Below, one piece after another: positions 33,620-44,699 of a DNA stretch of 64,000 bases (its first letter is position 1; each line of letters opens with the position of its first letter). The notes under the pieces were generated by a model. That model was not told the origin of the DNA. It did not search any database and worked only from the letters and a program-made list of their open reading frames with translations. This DNA is from Heterodera schachtii (taxonomy: Eukaryota; Nematoda; Chromadorea; Rhabditida; Heteroderidae), in contig SIJG01000005.1 of NCBI GenBank assembly GCA_023374025.1, positions 2,501,850-2,565,849 on the forward strand, read 5' to 3'. A program made the position numbers and the translations under genes.

Positions 33620-33799
33620 TAGGGCGAGGATTTTTAAGGGAAAAACTTATTTTAAGGGCTAACACCCAAAATAAGGATTTCTAAGGTCAAATAAGGGCGA
33701 TAAAACGCAAATTTTCGAACAAAAAAATGTTTTTCGTGCATTTCTCGTCGAGTTAAAGCCGCAGAAAAAATAAGTAAAATTCTTAGAATCCTCGTCCTA
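33620..33799. mobile_element. Short hAT-like TIR element in a BTB intron
   Basis: 180 bp with ends TAGGGCGAGGATTTTTAAG and inverse TTAGAATCCTCGTCCTA, perfect 8-bp duplication TTTATTAA (33612-33619, 33800-33807). It lies in the last intron of the minus-strand BTB locus. Confidence 0.92.
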
Positions 33800-34362
33800 T
33801 TTATTAAGCCACTAAATGAAGTTTTGCTGCCACTCACCGTAAAAGCAATGAAATTTGGGAAACCCCAATTGTCCACTTCGTTGTTAAAAACATGGTCATA
33901 TTTACTTGACAAATTCCTCCGTTACGCTGTTTTGAGAGGCAATTCGAAAGGTTGCCGAACATTTGCAACTCCATTTGCAGCTCCAATTTCCATCTTAATT
34001 GAATAAGAAATTGTTAAATTTATTTATCTCTCCACCTTGTTTTGGAGCGGTGCAGCAAAGAAAAAAGCCCAGCCATTTCTCCGTGCTGTCTTTCTTGGCA
34101 TTTATTTTGGCTAATATTTTCCATGGCAATCCTTTTATGTAAAAGTGTTTGCTTAATCGGGTGCTGTTTACTTCTTCTCGCGCAAATTCCGACAATTTCT
34201 CAATTTCCATCGAAAGTGTGCCTTTTTTTTGATCAGAAAAGCGTCCATGGCTCGGAAATGCCATTGGGTACTGTCCAGGCGCGCCGCAGAGATTCGGGTG
34301 GCAATGGAATTGGAAGACGCCGATCACTTCTTCCGTTGTCAGAACGCAGGAGGATACTGTAA

Positions 34363-36245
34363 GAAAAACGAATTCATTAGTTTACACTATTTCAAATATG
34401 TAGTTAAATTTATTAAAAAAAATTAACATAAACAAGAGATACAGGCAGGCCTCTTTTAATTGGCACAAAAACAAATATTTTTTGGTAGATTTATCAGAAT
34501 TTACATAACAAATCTTTTGGAAAAAACTGCCGATCTTCAACCTTTAGAAATTCACACATAAAAAATCATAATCGATACCAAAATCTGCTAGAATAATGAA
34601 AATCAGAATTTTACTAATTTGTAAGCGACATTTATCAGCAAATGGTTTTTTAATGAGAATTGAGAACAATAACCCAAAAAAAAAAACCAAAATCCTCGAC
34701 TCGAAAAGCAACTTTTTTGTAAAGCTTCTTACACAATTTAAAATCAAAAACATATTAACTCATAAAGAAAAAATCAATTTTGAAATTTAGGCGGCGACTG
34801 TCGGCACTACCGGGCCCCATTTTATCAATTTTTTTAAAAAAAGTAAGAAAGAAATTTGGTAAAAGTTTTAAATTGCCTTGAATGTGAGATTTGAAAGGGA
34901 TATCTTCTCTGAAATAAAAGAGATTAATTTTAGCTTTTCATTTTTAATTTTAACTTCCAAATGTGCTTATTTCTAAAAAAATTTTTTTTCGCCATAATTC
35001 ATTATGATCAGAGGGCTCCCAACTCTGCTGATTTATCAGCATTTTGCTGATTTAAAGGGGTCATATCTGATTTTTGACCCCAAATGCTGATCTTTTTTCA
35101 GTTCGGACCCTGATTATGATCACAAGTGTATAAGGGGTCGGCCAGCAGGGTCCCCGTAGAACGTACGAGTGGCCGAGGGGGGAGGGGGCGGGGAGTCAGG
35201 GCTGATATTTACGACGACCTTTTATTTTTTATGAATGTTTTGCGAATGGTCTTACGATGGATTTTGGGTATAAACCAATTTTGAAGAAGATATACATAGG
35301 TAACTTTGAAAAAAATGTTTGCTCCAATAATTGCAATTTTGTGCTGTATCCATTTCTTTTTGAACTTTATACATTTGTATGACAGATTTTGTTTCAATTT
35401 GCCAGACAAATAAAAAAAAAAGTTTTCTCGGTGACGAACTGAACAGTGACCATAGGTGTTCAAGGGGGGGGGGTCAAGGGGGGGGGGGGGGGTCAATTTC
35501 GTAAATCAAAAAAGCACTTTTTTAAAGATTGTCTAAAAATCGCAAAAAAACGGTCGGTTTTTACACAAAAACTGTTAACAAAAGTGCACTGAAATTAAAA
35601 AATTTTTCCGGCGGCGCCTATCGGCACCGCCGGACCCCCCCCCGTGTTACCCAAAAGTTTTTTGAAAAAACGCCGCAAAAATGTAATTAAAAAAAAGGGA
35701 AAACGAAAAAAAAAGGAAAAAAATTGGACTGAAAAGCAAAAAAAAAAAAGGTCGTCAGAAAAAATTTTTGAGCGTTTTTTTTCAATTTAGTAAAAATTTT
35801 GACCTCTGAGGGGGGGGGGGGGGTGGGGGGTATTTCGTAAAGGCAAATTTCTGACCCCCCCCCCCCCTTTTCCATGTATGACAGTGACGAAATGATAGGG
35901 AGCCGTCTTTTTTAAGCAAAAAGCGGCCACAAATTCCTTTTTTTTTTTTGCTCTCCGGCGTCGACAAATTTAAAATTACGTTGGAGAAATTGACGCGAAT
36001 AGCAAAAAAAAGTTCTTCGGTTGCCCCTTCCAAAATTTTTCTGGTTATGGTTCTGCCATCAATGCAGCACAAAAACAAAATTTGCCGGTTTTTGTCTATG
36101 GATTTTTTGTGCAAAATATTAATTTTTATTGGAGAAAAAGAGTAGTGCCGGGCTGTCAATTGGCGCTTTAAAAAAAACGGACATCGGGTAAAGTCGTCAG
36201 CATCGGTCGGGGCCCTAATCCCAATCAACCGGATTAAAACAAAAA
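34363..36245. other. Repeat-filled large intron of a BTB gene
   Basis: Intron 6 of the BTB gene at 33490-37539. It contains GC-rich hairpin modules near 34789-34815 and 35606-35632, several runs of more than ten G or C (35465-35500, 35810-35830, 35855-35870) and a 'tgctgatttatcagcatttt' piece related to the element at 19152. No coding sequence. Intact ends with target duplications were not identified. Confidence 0.6.
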
Positions 36246-37539
36246 ACTACCAATATTTAGCGAAAAGTCCCTTTTTGTGATCAGTGGGAAACGAATTTTG
36301 AACAGTGCCGGACCAATAACGGCACGTCGATTTTCAGCAGAACATTCAATGGCATTTTGACGGCACTTTTCGTCAGCCCAACGAATGGTCTGGAAAAGCA
36401 AATGAAATAGCAATTTTAATAGAATAATTAATTAATTAGTACAGCTTTCCAAATGGTGAGTTCGTCGTCAATTTTCAATTGGTCACGTTCGAAAATTTCG
36501 CACAACAAATTTTGATCAATTTGTAAAAATTCCTCTGATTCAAATAAAGTTTCAGCATTTTGGTCAATGTAATCCAAGCAGCGACGAGAGAAGTCCTTAA
36601 AATGAATCAATAAAAGTGAAATAAGAAATTCAGGAGGAGGTCTGAAAACCTACGGTACCAAAAATTATTGTTAAAAATAGGGAAAAGCTTCATTATTAGC
36701 CAAATTCTGACATGTTCGTTGAGAAGACGAGCTTCGACAAAGGCAAGGAAAACATTTGACAATTCGTTAATTGGAAAAGCTAACAAGGCTTTGACCAGCA
36801 GTGAAACATTATATTTATTGGCTAAAAATGTTTAAAAATAAAAATATTTTTTGTAATGTTTCCACCGGCGTAAAGCACTGCCATGGCATTTTGTCCGTTC
36901 AATTCGCTTAAATCTTCCGCGTAAATGAAGCTCAACATCACTTTGAATGCTTCTGCTTCAACATCAGTCACTTCAATTACGTGAGGACAGTCGGCAGAGG
37001 CTAAAAAATAAAATTTTAATTATTTTTTTAATATTTGGTGTTTTTTACATTTTGTCTTTGCGTTTTTATCGTCAAAACGGAACATCGATCCATACACAGC
37101 AGAAGCAAAAATCATCACGCATTTGTGTGCTTTCAAAAGCTAAATAAAAAACTCGGAATAGAAATGAATTTATCATTGAAGTTTTAAACCCAAAAAATAA
37201 ATTTCAGAGGCCTCATTTCAGCTGTCAGAAAGCCTCATTTTTTGGTACTTTTCGACCATGCAGCCACACCTCCAAATTTTTAAAAAGCGACGCGCGCTTA
37301 TGTGTGTCCAGCGTATAAATTAGCACTTAAACAACGCATCTTTTCCCGTTCTTAGTGCGTAAATTATCGACTTAAGAGTAGATTTATGTATAATTGCGAC
37401 TTTTAGACCATTTAAATAATCTTTTTTAGATTTTTTGTGTTCAACTCGCCTCCTTTTCCTTCCCAACCAAAAAGTGAACGTCCGCCCCTTCGCCCGTGCT
37501 CAACATCAGCTTGTACCGTTCCTGCAAACTGCTGGACAT

Positions 37540-38543
37540 GTAAAATTTTAAGAATAAATGGCAACAAAAAATTGCTGAATACAGAAATTATAATAATAAA
37601 TAAATGAGGTAAACATTTTGTTTTTCCCAAAAAATATCAAAATGGTAAACTAACTAAATTTACTGTTTTGCGGTCGACTTCGATTTACAAATTTACATAG
37701 ATCGAAAGGGAATGCGTGAAAGAATTGGTTGACGCAAAAAAAAACAACAACAACAATAACTTTTTATTAACACATAAAGTTTAGGTTTAACGTGTTTATT
37801 CTTCTAATATTTTCAGGGTTCGTATCCGTCCTTGAATGGCAAGGACGTCCTTGGAAATGAGCATTTTGAAAGTTTTAAACAAAGAAATTTGAGAAATCCT
37901 ATATATTAAAGTTGAGTGTGTGTATCATGTGTCCGTGATTTGAATTTGTGTGGCGTTTTGTTTGAATTTTGCGTTAAAAATGTATTTGAAAATGAAATGT
38001 TTGATTTTGCTTTTTTTCATTTTTGTTTTGTTAGTTTTTGCAAAAAGCACTCTTTTAAAATGTTTTTATTTGTTGTTAATTTTTAATTTTTTTTTTTTTT
38101 TGATTTATGTTATCGGTAAATTGATTTGTTTTGATATGAAAAGGTTTTGTTTTGTTAATGGAAAATTAGTTTTGATTAGTAAATGAATGAAGAGAATTAG
38201 TTTAAAGATTTATAAGAAATGATTTTGTTTGCTTAAATATTACAATATGAAAAGTGTTGATTTAGTTGGTTATGGATATTGTTATGAAAAGATATTTTTT
38301 GAATATAAAGCATGTTTATGAATAGTAAAAAAGTAACGAAAAAATCCTTCGTTTGATTGAAAAATTTAATGCTATATGTTGTGCCGATTCAAATGTTATT
38401 TTATGCCATTGGTGTTTTTGTGAATTTACGCTTATCAGCGTGCCGCATGGTGATATAAATGGAATTTAAAAAGCAATTAAATTGTGATGATTTGTAGTGG
38501 GCCTTAGCTATTGTTATTGATCATTTTTGAGTGAAAAAGAAAA
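37540..38543. other. 5' flank of BTB gene and a second Helitron-like end
   Basis: At 37897 the sequence TCCTATATATTAAAGTTGAG matches the 5' end of the Helitron starting at 38544, so an older or truncated copy lies directly upstream. The following T-rich frame at 37950-38186 is low complexity (Phe/Leu/Lys) and not called. The proximal 350 bp would be the promoter of the BTB gene starting at 37539. Confidence 0.5.
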
Positions 38544-40874
38544 TCCTATATATTAAAGTTGAGTGTCCTTATCATTTGTCCATAGTTTTAATTTGTGTGA
38601 TTGGTGAGAGGGGCCGAAGGCCTCCGTACGAGGCCGCGAAGCGGCCGAGCCCTCCCCACTGATTCAACATCCCAAGGCACACAAAAAAGTAAAAATGCCA
38701 AAGAAATTTACTGAGGTTAAGTCCCGTGATTTGAATGCTGGTGGGTTGAGTCCCAGTGATTGAAATGCCGATGGATTGAGTCCCAGTGATTCAAATGCTG
38801 ATGGCTTGAGTCCCAGTGATTGGAATGCCGATGGGTTGAGTCCCAGTGGTTGGAATGCTGATGGGTTGAGTCCCAGTGATTGGAATGCTGATACGTTGAG
38901 TCCCAGTGGTTGGAATGCCGATGGGTTGAGTCCCAGTGATTGAGTGGTGATGGGTTGAGTCCCAGTGATTGGGCTGATGGGTTGAGTCCCAGTGATTGGA
39001 ATGCCGACGGGTTGAGTCCCAGTGGTTGGAATGCTGATGGGTTGAGTCCCAGTGATTGGAATGCTGATACGTTGAGTCCCAGTGATTGGAATGCCGATGG
39101 GTTGAGTCCCAGTGATTGAGTGGTGATGGGTTGAGTCCCAGTGATTGGGCTGATGGGTTGAGTCCCAGTGATTGGAATGCCGACGGGTTGAGTCCCAGTG
39201 ATTGGAATGCCGATGGGTTGAGTCCCAGTGATTGGAATGCCGATGGGTTGAGTCCCAGTGATTGACGTCGGAGAATTGAGTCCCAGTGATTGGGCTGATT
39301 GGTTGAGTCCCAGTGATTGGAATGCCGATGGGTTGAGTCCCAGTGATTGGAATGCCGATGGGTTGAGTCCCAGTGATTGACGTCGGAGAATTGAGTCCCA
39401 GTGATTGGAATGCTGATACGTTGAGTCCCAGTGATTGGAATGCCGATGGGTTGAGTCCCAGTGATTGAGTGGTGATGGGTTGAGTCCCAGTGATTGGGCT
39501 GATGGGTTGAGTCCCAGTGATTGGAATGCCGACGGGTTGAGTCCCAGTGATTGGAATGCCGATGGGTTGAGTCCCAGTGATTGGAATGCCGATGGGTTGA
39601 GTCCCAGTGATTGACGTCGGAGAATTGAGTCCCAGTGATTGGGCTGATTGGTTGAGTCCCAGTGATTAGAATGCCGATGGGTTGAGTCCCAGTGATTGGA
39701 ATGCCGATGGGTTGAGTCCCAGTGATTGACGTCGGAGAATTGAGTCCCAGTGATTGGAATGCTGATGGGTTGAGTCCCAGTGATTGGGCTGATGGGTTGA
39801 GTCCCAGTGATTGAAATGCTGATAGGTTGAGTCCCAGTGATTGACGTCGGAGAATTGAGTCCCAGTGATTGGGCTGATTGGTTGAGTCCCAGTGATTGGA
39901 ATGCCGATGGGTTGAGTCCCAGTGATTGGAATGCCGATGGGTTGAGTCCCAGTGGTTGGAATGCTGATAGGTTGAGTCCCAGTGATTGGAATGCCGATGG
40001 GTTGAGTCCCAGTGATTGGAATGCCGATGGCTTGAGTCCCAGTGATTGGAATGCCGATGGGTTGAGTCCCAGTGGTTGGAATGCTGATGGGTTGAGTCCC
40101 AGTGGTTGGAATGCTGATGGGTTGAGTCCCAGTGATTGGAGTGGTGATGGGTTGAGTCCCAGTGATTGGGCTGATGGGTTGAGTCCCAGTGATTGAAATG
40201 CTGATAGGTTGAGTCCCAGTGATTGGAGTGGTGATTGGTTGAGTCCCAGTGATTGGGCTGATGGGTTGAGTCCCAGTGATTGAAATGCTGATGGGTTGAG
40301 TCCCAGTGATTGGAGTGGTGATGGGTTGAGTCCCAGTGATTGGGCTGATGGGTTGAGTCCCAGTGATTGGAGTGGTGATGGGTTGAGTCCCAGTGATTGA
40401 CGTCGGAGAATTGAGTCCCAGTGATTGGGCTGATTGGTTGAGTCCCAGTGGTTGGAATGCTGATGGGTTGAATCCCAGTGATTGACGTCGGAGAATTGAG
40501 TCCCAGTGATTGGAATGCTGATAGGTTGAGTCCCAGTGATTGAAATGCTGATGGGTTGAGTCCCAGTGATTGGAATGCTGATGTGTTGAGTCCCAGTGAT
40601 TCAAATGCTGATGGCTTGAGTCCCAGTGATTTAAATGCTGGTGGATTGAGTCCCAGTGATTGAAATGCTGGAGGGTTGAGTACCGGGGCGATTGGAATGC
40701 CGGAGAATTGAGTCCCAGTTATTGAAATGCTGGTGAGTCCCGGCGATTAGAGAAAAAGCCAAGAAAGGAATGCGAGGCCGCGAAGCGGCCGAGCCAGTCG
40801 ATTTATCATTCATAATCTTACAATACAATCGTACTACCTAGCGGGGGATGCGCCGAAGGCGCTGACCCCGCTAG
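38544..40874 (+). mobile_element. Non-autonomous Helitron carrying a minisatellite
   Basis: Starts with TCCTATATATTAAAGTTGAG and ends with a GC-rich hairpin (stem CTAGCGGGG / CCCCGCTAG, inner pair TGCGCC/GGCGC) terminating in CTAG, inserted between A (38543) and T (40875). TC start, CTAG end, 3' hairpin, no terminal inverted repeat and no target duplication are the accepted Helitron signature. The interior is a 2-kb minisatellite bordered on both sides by the same palindromic word GAGGCCGCGAAGCGGCCGAG (38632-38651 and 40770-40790). No Rep/helicase coding region, so it depends on a partner elsewhere. Confidence 0.75.
38713..40745. repeat. Minisatellite of about 27-30 bp units
   Basis: Roughly 70 copies. 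Every unit starts TTGAGTCCCAGTGATTG and then has one of a few alternative tails: 'gaatgccgatggg' (30 bp unit), 'ggctgatggg' (27 bp), 'agtggtgatggg' (29 bp) or 'acgtcggagaa' (28 bp). Blocks of several units repeat as higher-order strings, for example 38941-39120 against 39465-39600. Long open frames on both strands (312 codons minus, 119 plus) follow from the repeat and have no start context or homology. Confidence 0.95.
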
Positions 40875-41439
40875 TCTTTGTAATTTTCAAAAATATTTTG
40901 ATTAACTTATGGCATTATGTAAATAAAATGCAAATTTTTTTCTCATAGTTGAGAATTTTTGAAATTTTATGGCATAAAGTCACTAAAAAAGCGCGCAGCA
41001 GAAAAAAGTCGTCGCAAATAAGGAAAATGATCAGTGAAAACAAAAAAATGTTGGAAAAAATCCATTCCGGTGAAAAATGCAAGCCATTTGGATAAAATTT
41101 AATCATTTTATTGCATATAGTAAACATTTTTAATGTCCTTGGATTATCAAAATTTCCCGTTGTGTCATTGGAAATCAATATACCCGTCCTTGGAAACGGA
41201 ACATGGACGATGGGAACCCTGCCTTATTTACCATTTTTGAACGTTTTATTTTACATTTAGCGAATTTGAAGAAATTTTGAGAAAGTATACCCTTAATTTT
41301 GGAAAATTTATGTCCATATTTTGCTTTTTTATGTCCATATTTCTTGATTTTATATCCATATAATTTTACACCCTAATAACATATAATTTTACGCCCTACT
41401 AATTAACTCAGATTTAAGAGCCGTTTATTAAAATTGGCA
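40875..41439. other. AT-rich interval
   Basis: No gene. 41290-41405 resembles one side of the 'tatggacataaa' element (23793-24955), ending in 'acgcccta', so it is a truncated copy. Confidence 0.45.
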
Positions 41440-41700
41440 TTTTATCCCATCTTTCGCCGGAGCGGCTCAGTCGAGAAAAAAGCCCAGGCATTTTTCCCTG
41501 CTGTTATCCTTGGTCATTTCTTGTGGCATTATTTGTGCCACTATTTTGCTAATTAAGTCCCTTAATGTGCATATGGCTTCACTGGTCCGTTTGCTGTTAA
41601 TTTCCTTTGGGTAAATTCAGAAAATTTCTCAATTTCCAAAGCGATTGTCCCTCCGCGGCCTTTGGGTTTGTTCCAGTCTTCAGGATTGCCAAATTTAAAT
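41440..41700 (-). pseudogene. Relic of a BTB-family MATH exon
   Basis: Reading the minus strand from 41700 gives GTIALEIEKFSEF…, then several stops, then KCLGFF, which align in order with the MATH exon of the BTB genes here (GTLSMEIEKLSEFAREE … EKWLGFF). Multiple frameshifts and stops. The oldest decayed copy of the family in the window. Confidence 0.6.
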
Positions 41701-42019
41701 AACACTTTTTTGAGTTTTGGTATGTAGTTTTGGGCCCATAAATATTTAATAGGTCATTTTTATGTCAGTTTATTCACTCTGCTATATTTTTTGTCCAATT
41801 CAGAATAAAAAATTTTTACTTATATATGTTTTGGATATTTTTTTTAATCTCATTTCTTATATGATTCGGGTTTTTTATATATAGGTAAATTTTGCGATTT
41901 TTCTAACATATAATTCTCATCCTTTTTTATCACACCGAGAATTGGCAATAAAGGGGTGGAACGAATCCAAAAATAAAAAAACACAAAAAAAGAAGACATT
42001 TGATAAATCATCCAATTTT

Positions 42020-42126
42020 AATTTCCAAATCAAACACATTTGGTCAGCGAAAAACGCAATTCTCTGGCCTGTCGCTTGGCAAATCATGCCGGTGACTGCC
42101 ATGGCGGCCGTGCCCTCCTCATGAAC
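42020..42126 (-). pseudogene. Serpin C-terminal fragment
   Basis: After a TTTAG acceptor the exon reads VHEEGTAAMAVTGMICQ…RIAFFADQ. EEGT..A is the hinge of the reactive-centre loop of inhibitory serpins and FAD(H/Q) starts the usual serpin C-terminal signature, but the frame is lost immediately after (MCLIWKLKLDD instead of PF..FI). Closely related to the exon at 52296-52141. No other serpin exons nearby. Confidence 0.7.
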
Positions 42127-42329
42127 CTAAATTTCATTTTCTAAAATTAGTTTTTTCCGAGCTTAACCGTTTCAAAAACCGGGATAATGAAACTTTTTAA
42201 ATTTTAGGCCCAAAATTGCAAAAATCAACATTTTTGGCGTAAAACCGCCATAAATCCCTGCTTTTTTGCTCTCAAGCGCTTAAATCTTTAAAATAACACT
42301 TGAGAAAATCTTCAGCTCACTTTATTATC

Positions 42330-42640
42330 AATTATTATTGACCTTGTAGTGCAGCCCTGGACGGTCGACCCATCCCAAAAACAATGCCCTTCTTAAAACC
42401 AGCCAATCCCGGGTCGCCCGATAAGCAAAAGAAATAAGCATCTTTGACGGCCTTCCCTTTACCTTAGCCATCACGAGGTGTTCCAGCCTTGCGTTGCGCA
42501 TTGCCTCCGTCTTCAGCCTAAATTCGCCAAACACGAGTGAGCAAATCGCACACAATGCGGCGGCAGAGCCCGAATTGCCAGTGACGAGCCGGTTGTCGAG
42601 TGGGTGATTGCAGCGTTATTTGGCGTCAATGAACACGCTC
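42330..42640 (-). pseudogene. Lon protease domain fragment, internally deleted
   Basis: Minus strand gives DNRLVTGNSGSAAALCAICSL, then FRLKTEAMRNARLEHLVMAK, matching in order the better copy at 43213-43550 but missing the roughly 30 residues between. The catalytic-serine box is altered to GNS and the lysine region is degraded. The adjoining stretch to about 42780 (EIVNVQHEALIVLGNYS…) is also open in pieces but I cannot assign it. Confidence 0.6.
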
Positions 42641-43212
42641 CCGGCAACGGTCGCCAGCGTGTTCACATGAACATAGGCGGCAAAAAATCCATCTCATGCT
42701 TGCATTGAGTAGTTTCCAAGCACAATCAGGGCCTCATGCTGCACATTGACGATCTCTTTGGCGATGAGCACGTAAGCTTCGCCTCAAATGACATAATCAA
42801 TAACATCAGTTCCAACGAACGTGTAGTTAACCAAAGGATGCTAGACACACCTTCCCAAAAACATGCACCAAAAAATATTTGCATATATGGCTCAGTTTTT
42901 GTAAATAGTAAAGGGACAAAATTGATTTTAGTATCACCGAAATTAGCCGAAAATTAAAAAACTGTCAACCTCCCAAAATTTATGAAATAGTTGTATTTAC
43001 GACATAGAGTGCAGACCATAACCATTAAAGCTAAAATCCTTCTTATATTTAAAATCTTATTTGAAATTGTTTAGCATCCTTTAGTTCTTTCATTATTGTT
43101 TCACTTGGTCAGTGCAGCCCTGTTCGGTCGACCCATCCTAAAAACCTTGCCCTGCTTAAAACCCGCCAAACCTGGGTCGCCCGATAAGCAAAACAAAAAT
43201 GCATCCCGCCCA

Positions 43213-43550
43213 TCAAACGAGCACTTCTGCCAGCAGGCCGTGAATGTCGGCCACGAACACCGGCTGAACCGCACCCTTCACAACCGCCGGCAACGCATGC
43301 CACTCGTTGGCGTTTGCCTCCGCCATCACGAGCCGTGCCAGACGTGCGTCGCGCACCGCTTCCGTTTTCGGCCGCAGCCCTCCAACCCCAGCCAGTTGGT
43401 GCGTGGCGCCACCCAGCCCAGCAGTGACGGCCGTGTCGGCACGGCACAATCGTCCAGTCGCCAGCGACATCAGGGCGCAGAGCATGGCAGCTGCGCCGGA
43501 TGGTCCGCTGACCAGGCGGTGGTCTCGCGGCACGATCTTAACTTCATATT
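43213..43550 (-). pseudogene. Lon protease C-terminal domain fragment
   Basis: Lon is an ATP-dependent serine-lysine protease of mitochondria or peroxisomes; this is only the last ~110 residues of its proteolytic domain. Seen: GPS with the catalytic Ser (RLVSGPSGAAAMLCALMSLA), TGRLCRADTAVT, GVGGLRPKTEA, and the end VFVADIHGLLAEVLV before TGA. In Lon the second motif is VGG-[IV]-K-E-K with the catalytic Lys first; here Arg takes that place (GLRPK), and the TGE.xLRG segment is scrambled. No ATPase region is present. GC-rich compared with surrounding DNA. Best read as a dead fragment; a domesticated small protein is possible but unsupported. Confidence 0.65.
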
Positions 43551-43789
43551 TTTGAAACTTAAAACTGGTAATTTTCGTTTTGTTTTCGGTATTTTTAGTT
43601 GGGGACATTTTGACTTATTTTTAGAACTTTCAAGATTTTATTTTTGATAATTAATAATTTGCAAAAAATTCAAAATTTAATAAAATTTTCTTAAAAGGAA
43701 ATTGTCTAATGTCTTTCTTCAAAAAATTCTGTTAAATTATTTTTAAATTTGGGCGGCAAGATTTTGGGGTGCACCATTCGACATCGATC

Positions 43790-44698
43790 ACGAACCCTGA
43801 CCTGCCTCCCCTTCCCGTTGTACAGCTATGGGGCAGCTCATGCCGAAACTAAACGCAAGAGTTCGGCCAATACTAAGCCGCTGGACTCGCTGGCAGAATG
43901 CCAAAATGGCTACCTGGCTGACGTATATGGCGATTGGCGGCTCGTACAGATCGACCACTTTTTTTTGCGCTTCATCTCTTCGCTCATTCATGACACTTGC
44001 TCCGTCGATAGTCCGGCCGAACCGTTGTAAACAATGGCGGGCCGTCGCATGTTTTGGCGCGCCATTCGCTCCACCGCCGAACTCATCGTGGCCGTGAACA
44101 TCACAGTCTGTGTTTTGTGTGAATCGAATTAAATTAAAATGCCAATTTTTATGACTTTAAGCCCCACCCCCAGGGACGTCCCAGGATTTCGGCTTGGAAG
44201 GTTTACCGCGATCTCGGGTGACGACATTTTTTTACTTTTAGCACCACTTTTTTGAAGCCTGCTTTTCTTTTGGAGAACATGGACGTCCGGTGGTGCCAAA
44301 AAGCACTTCCGGGAAAATTTTGGAATTTTAACATTTTAATCAAAAAATTGCTTTATTTGTGGACATTGGAAAATCGTTAATTTTTTGGAAATTTTAATGA
44401 AATTCCCGTACCAATTCATAATATAAAGTTTTTAAATTAATATAGTAATTTGATTTTGAGAACAAAAATTTTTGGTTTTTTTCAATTTCATAGCATTTTC
44501 CCATCTTTACCCGTGATTTTTCGAGTTTCGGCTAGAATTTATGAAATTGGCTCCCCCCCCCCAATTGTCCACCTACGCTCGAAGCCCATTTCAAACATTT
44601 TGTCCGCTTCGCACATGATCACGTAGGAGCACAAATTCAGCGACAAGTAGCCATTTCCTAATACGTCGACCGGACGGCGGGGCGTAGCATTGACAATC
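43790..44698 (-). pseudogene. PRP28/DDX23-like DEAD-box helicase fragment
   Basis: PRP28 is a spliceosomal RNA helicase. Two exon-like pieces on the minus strand: 44698-44563 reads IVNATPRRPVDVLGNGYLSL…VIMCEADKMFEMGFE, and 44107-43992 reads [20 protein letters not shown]…VYNGSAG. These match motif Ib (TPGR), motif II (DEAD) and motif III region of PRP28 in order. Changes are telling: TPGR is TPRR and DEAD is CEAD, removing the Mg/ATP-binding Asp. The second piece ends in TGA, after which frames (KRKKK, EPPIAIYVSQ) shift at an A-run. Both pieces begin after good CAG acceptors, so this copy came by DNA duplication, not retroposition. Confidence 0.72.
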
Positions 44699-44699
44699 T

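Larger units (their letters stand above)
33490..37539 (-). pseudogene. BTB-BACK-MATH gene, one-base frameshift
   Basis: Nine exons: 37539-37450, 37139-37049, 37000-36866, 36821-36712, 36595-36443, 36389-36251, 34356-34036, 33993-33838, 33597-33490. BTB (GEGADVHFLVGKEKE, LLKAHKCVM, VMLSFIYAEDLSEL), BACK (CLDYIDQNAETLFESEEFLQ, TIRWADEKC) and MATH (GLPWKILAKI, KWLGFFL, NWGFPNFIAF, KLMDPSKGFYD) are all recognisable. Intron 1 uses a GC donor (GAG then GCGAGT). Exon 8 has a 12-bp tandem duplication (repeat of NWSCKW) and one extra base near 33914, which puts a TAA after VK; siblings show the frame should continue through YDHVFNN. Intron 6 (36250-34357, 1.9 kb) is full of inserted repeats and intron 8 contains the element at 33620-33799. 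A base-call error is possible; otherwise the C-terminal MATH part is lost. Closest relative: the inverted copy at 48893-51405. Confidence 0.75.

Noticed and set aside
37950..38186. 78-codon hydrophobic frame resembling a secreted or membrane protein
   Set aside because: Low-complexity T-rich DNA following a Helitron-like 5' end; Phe/Leu/Lys bias explains the apparent signal peptide.
39666..40604. 312-codon minus-strand frame and 119-codon plus-strand frame
   Set aside because: Both are produced by the minisatellite unit, with no stop in those phases; no promoter, start context or homology. Kept only as a property of the repeat.
38713..40745. CRISPR-like array
   Set aside because: Units are direct tandem repeats without unique spacers, inside a eukaryotic Helitron; it is a minisatellite.
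43096..43647. 183-codon plus-strand frame
   Set aside because: It is the shadow of the GC-rich Lon-like minus-strand fragment, whose translation matches a known family.
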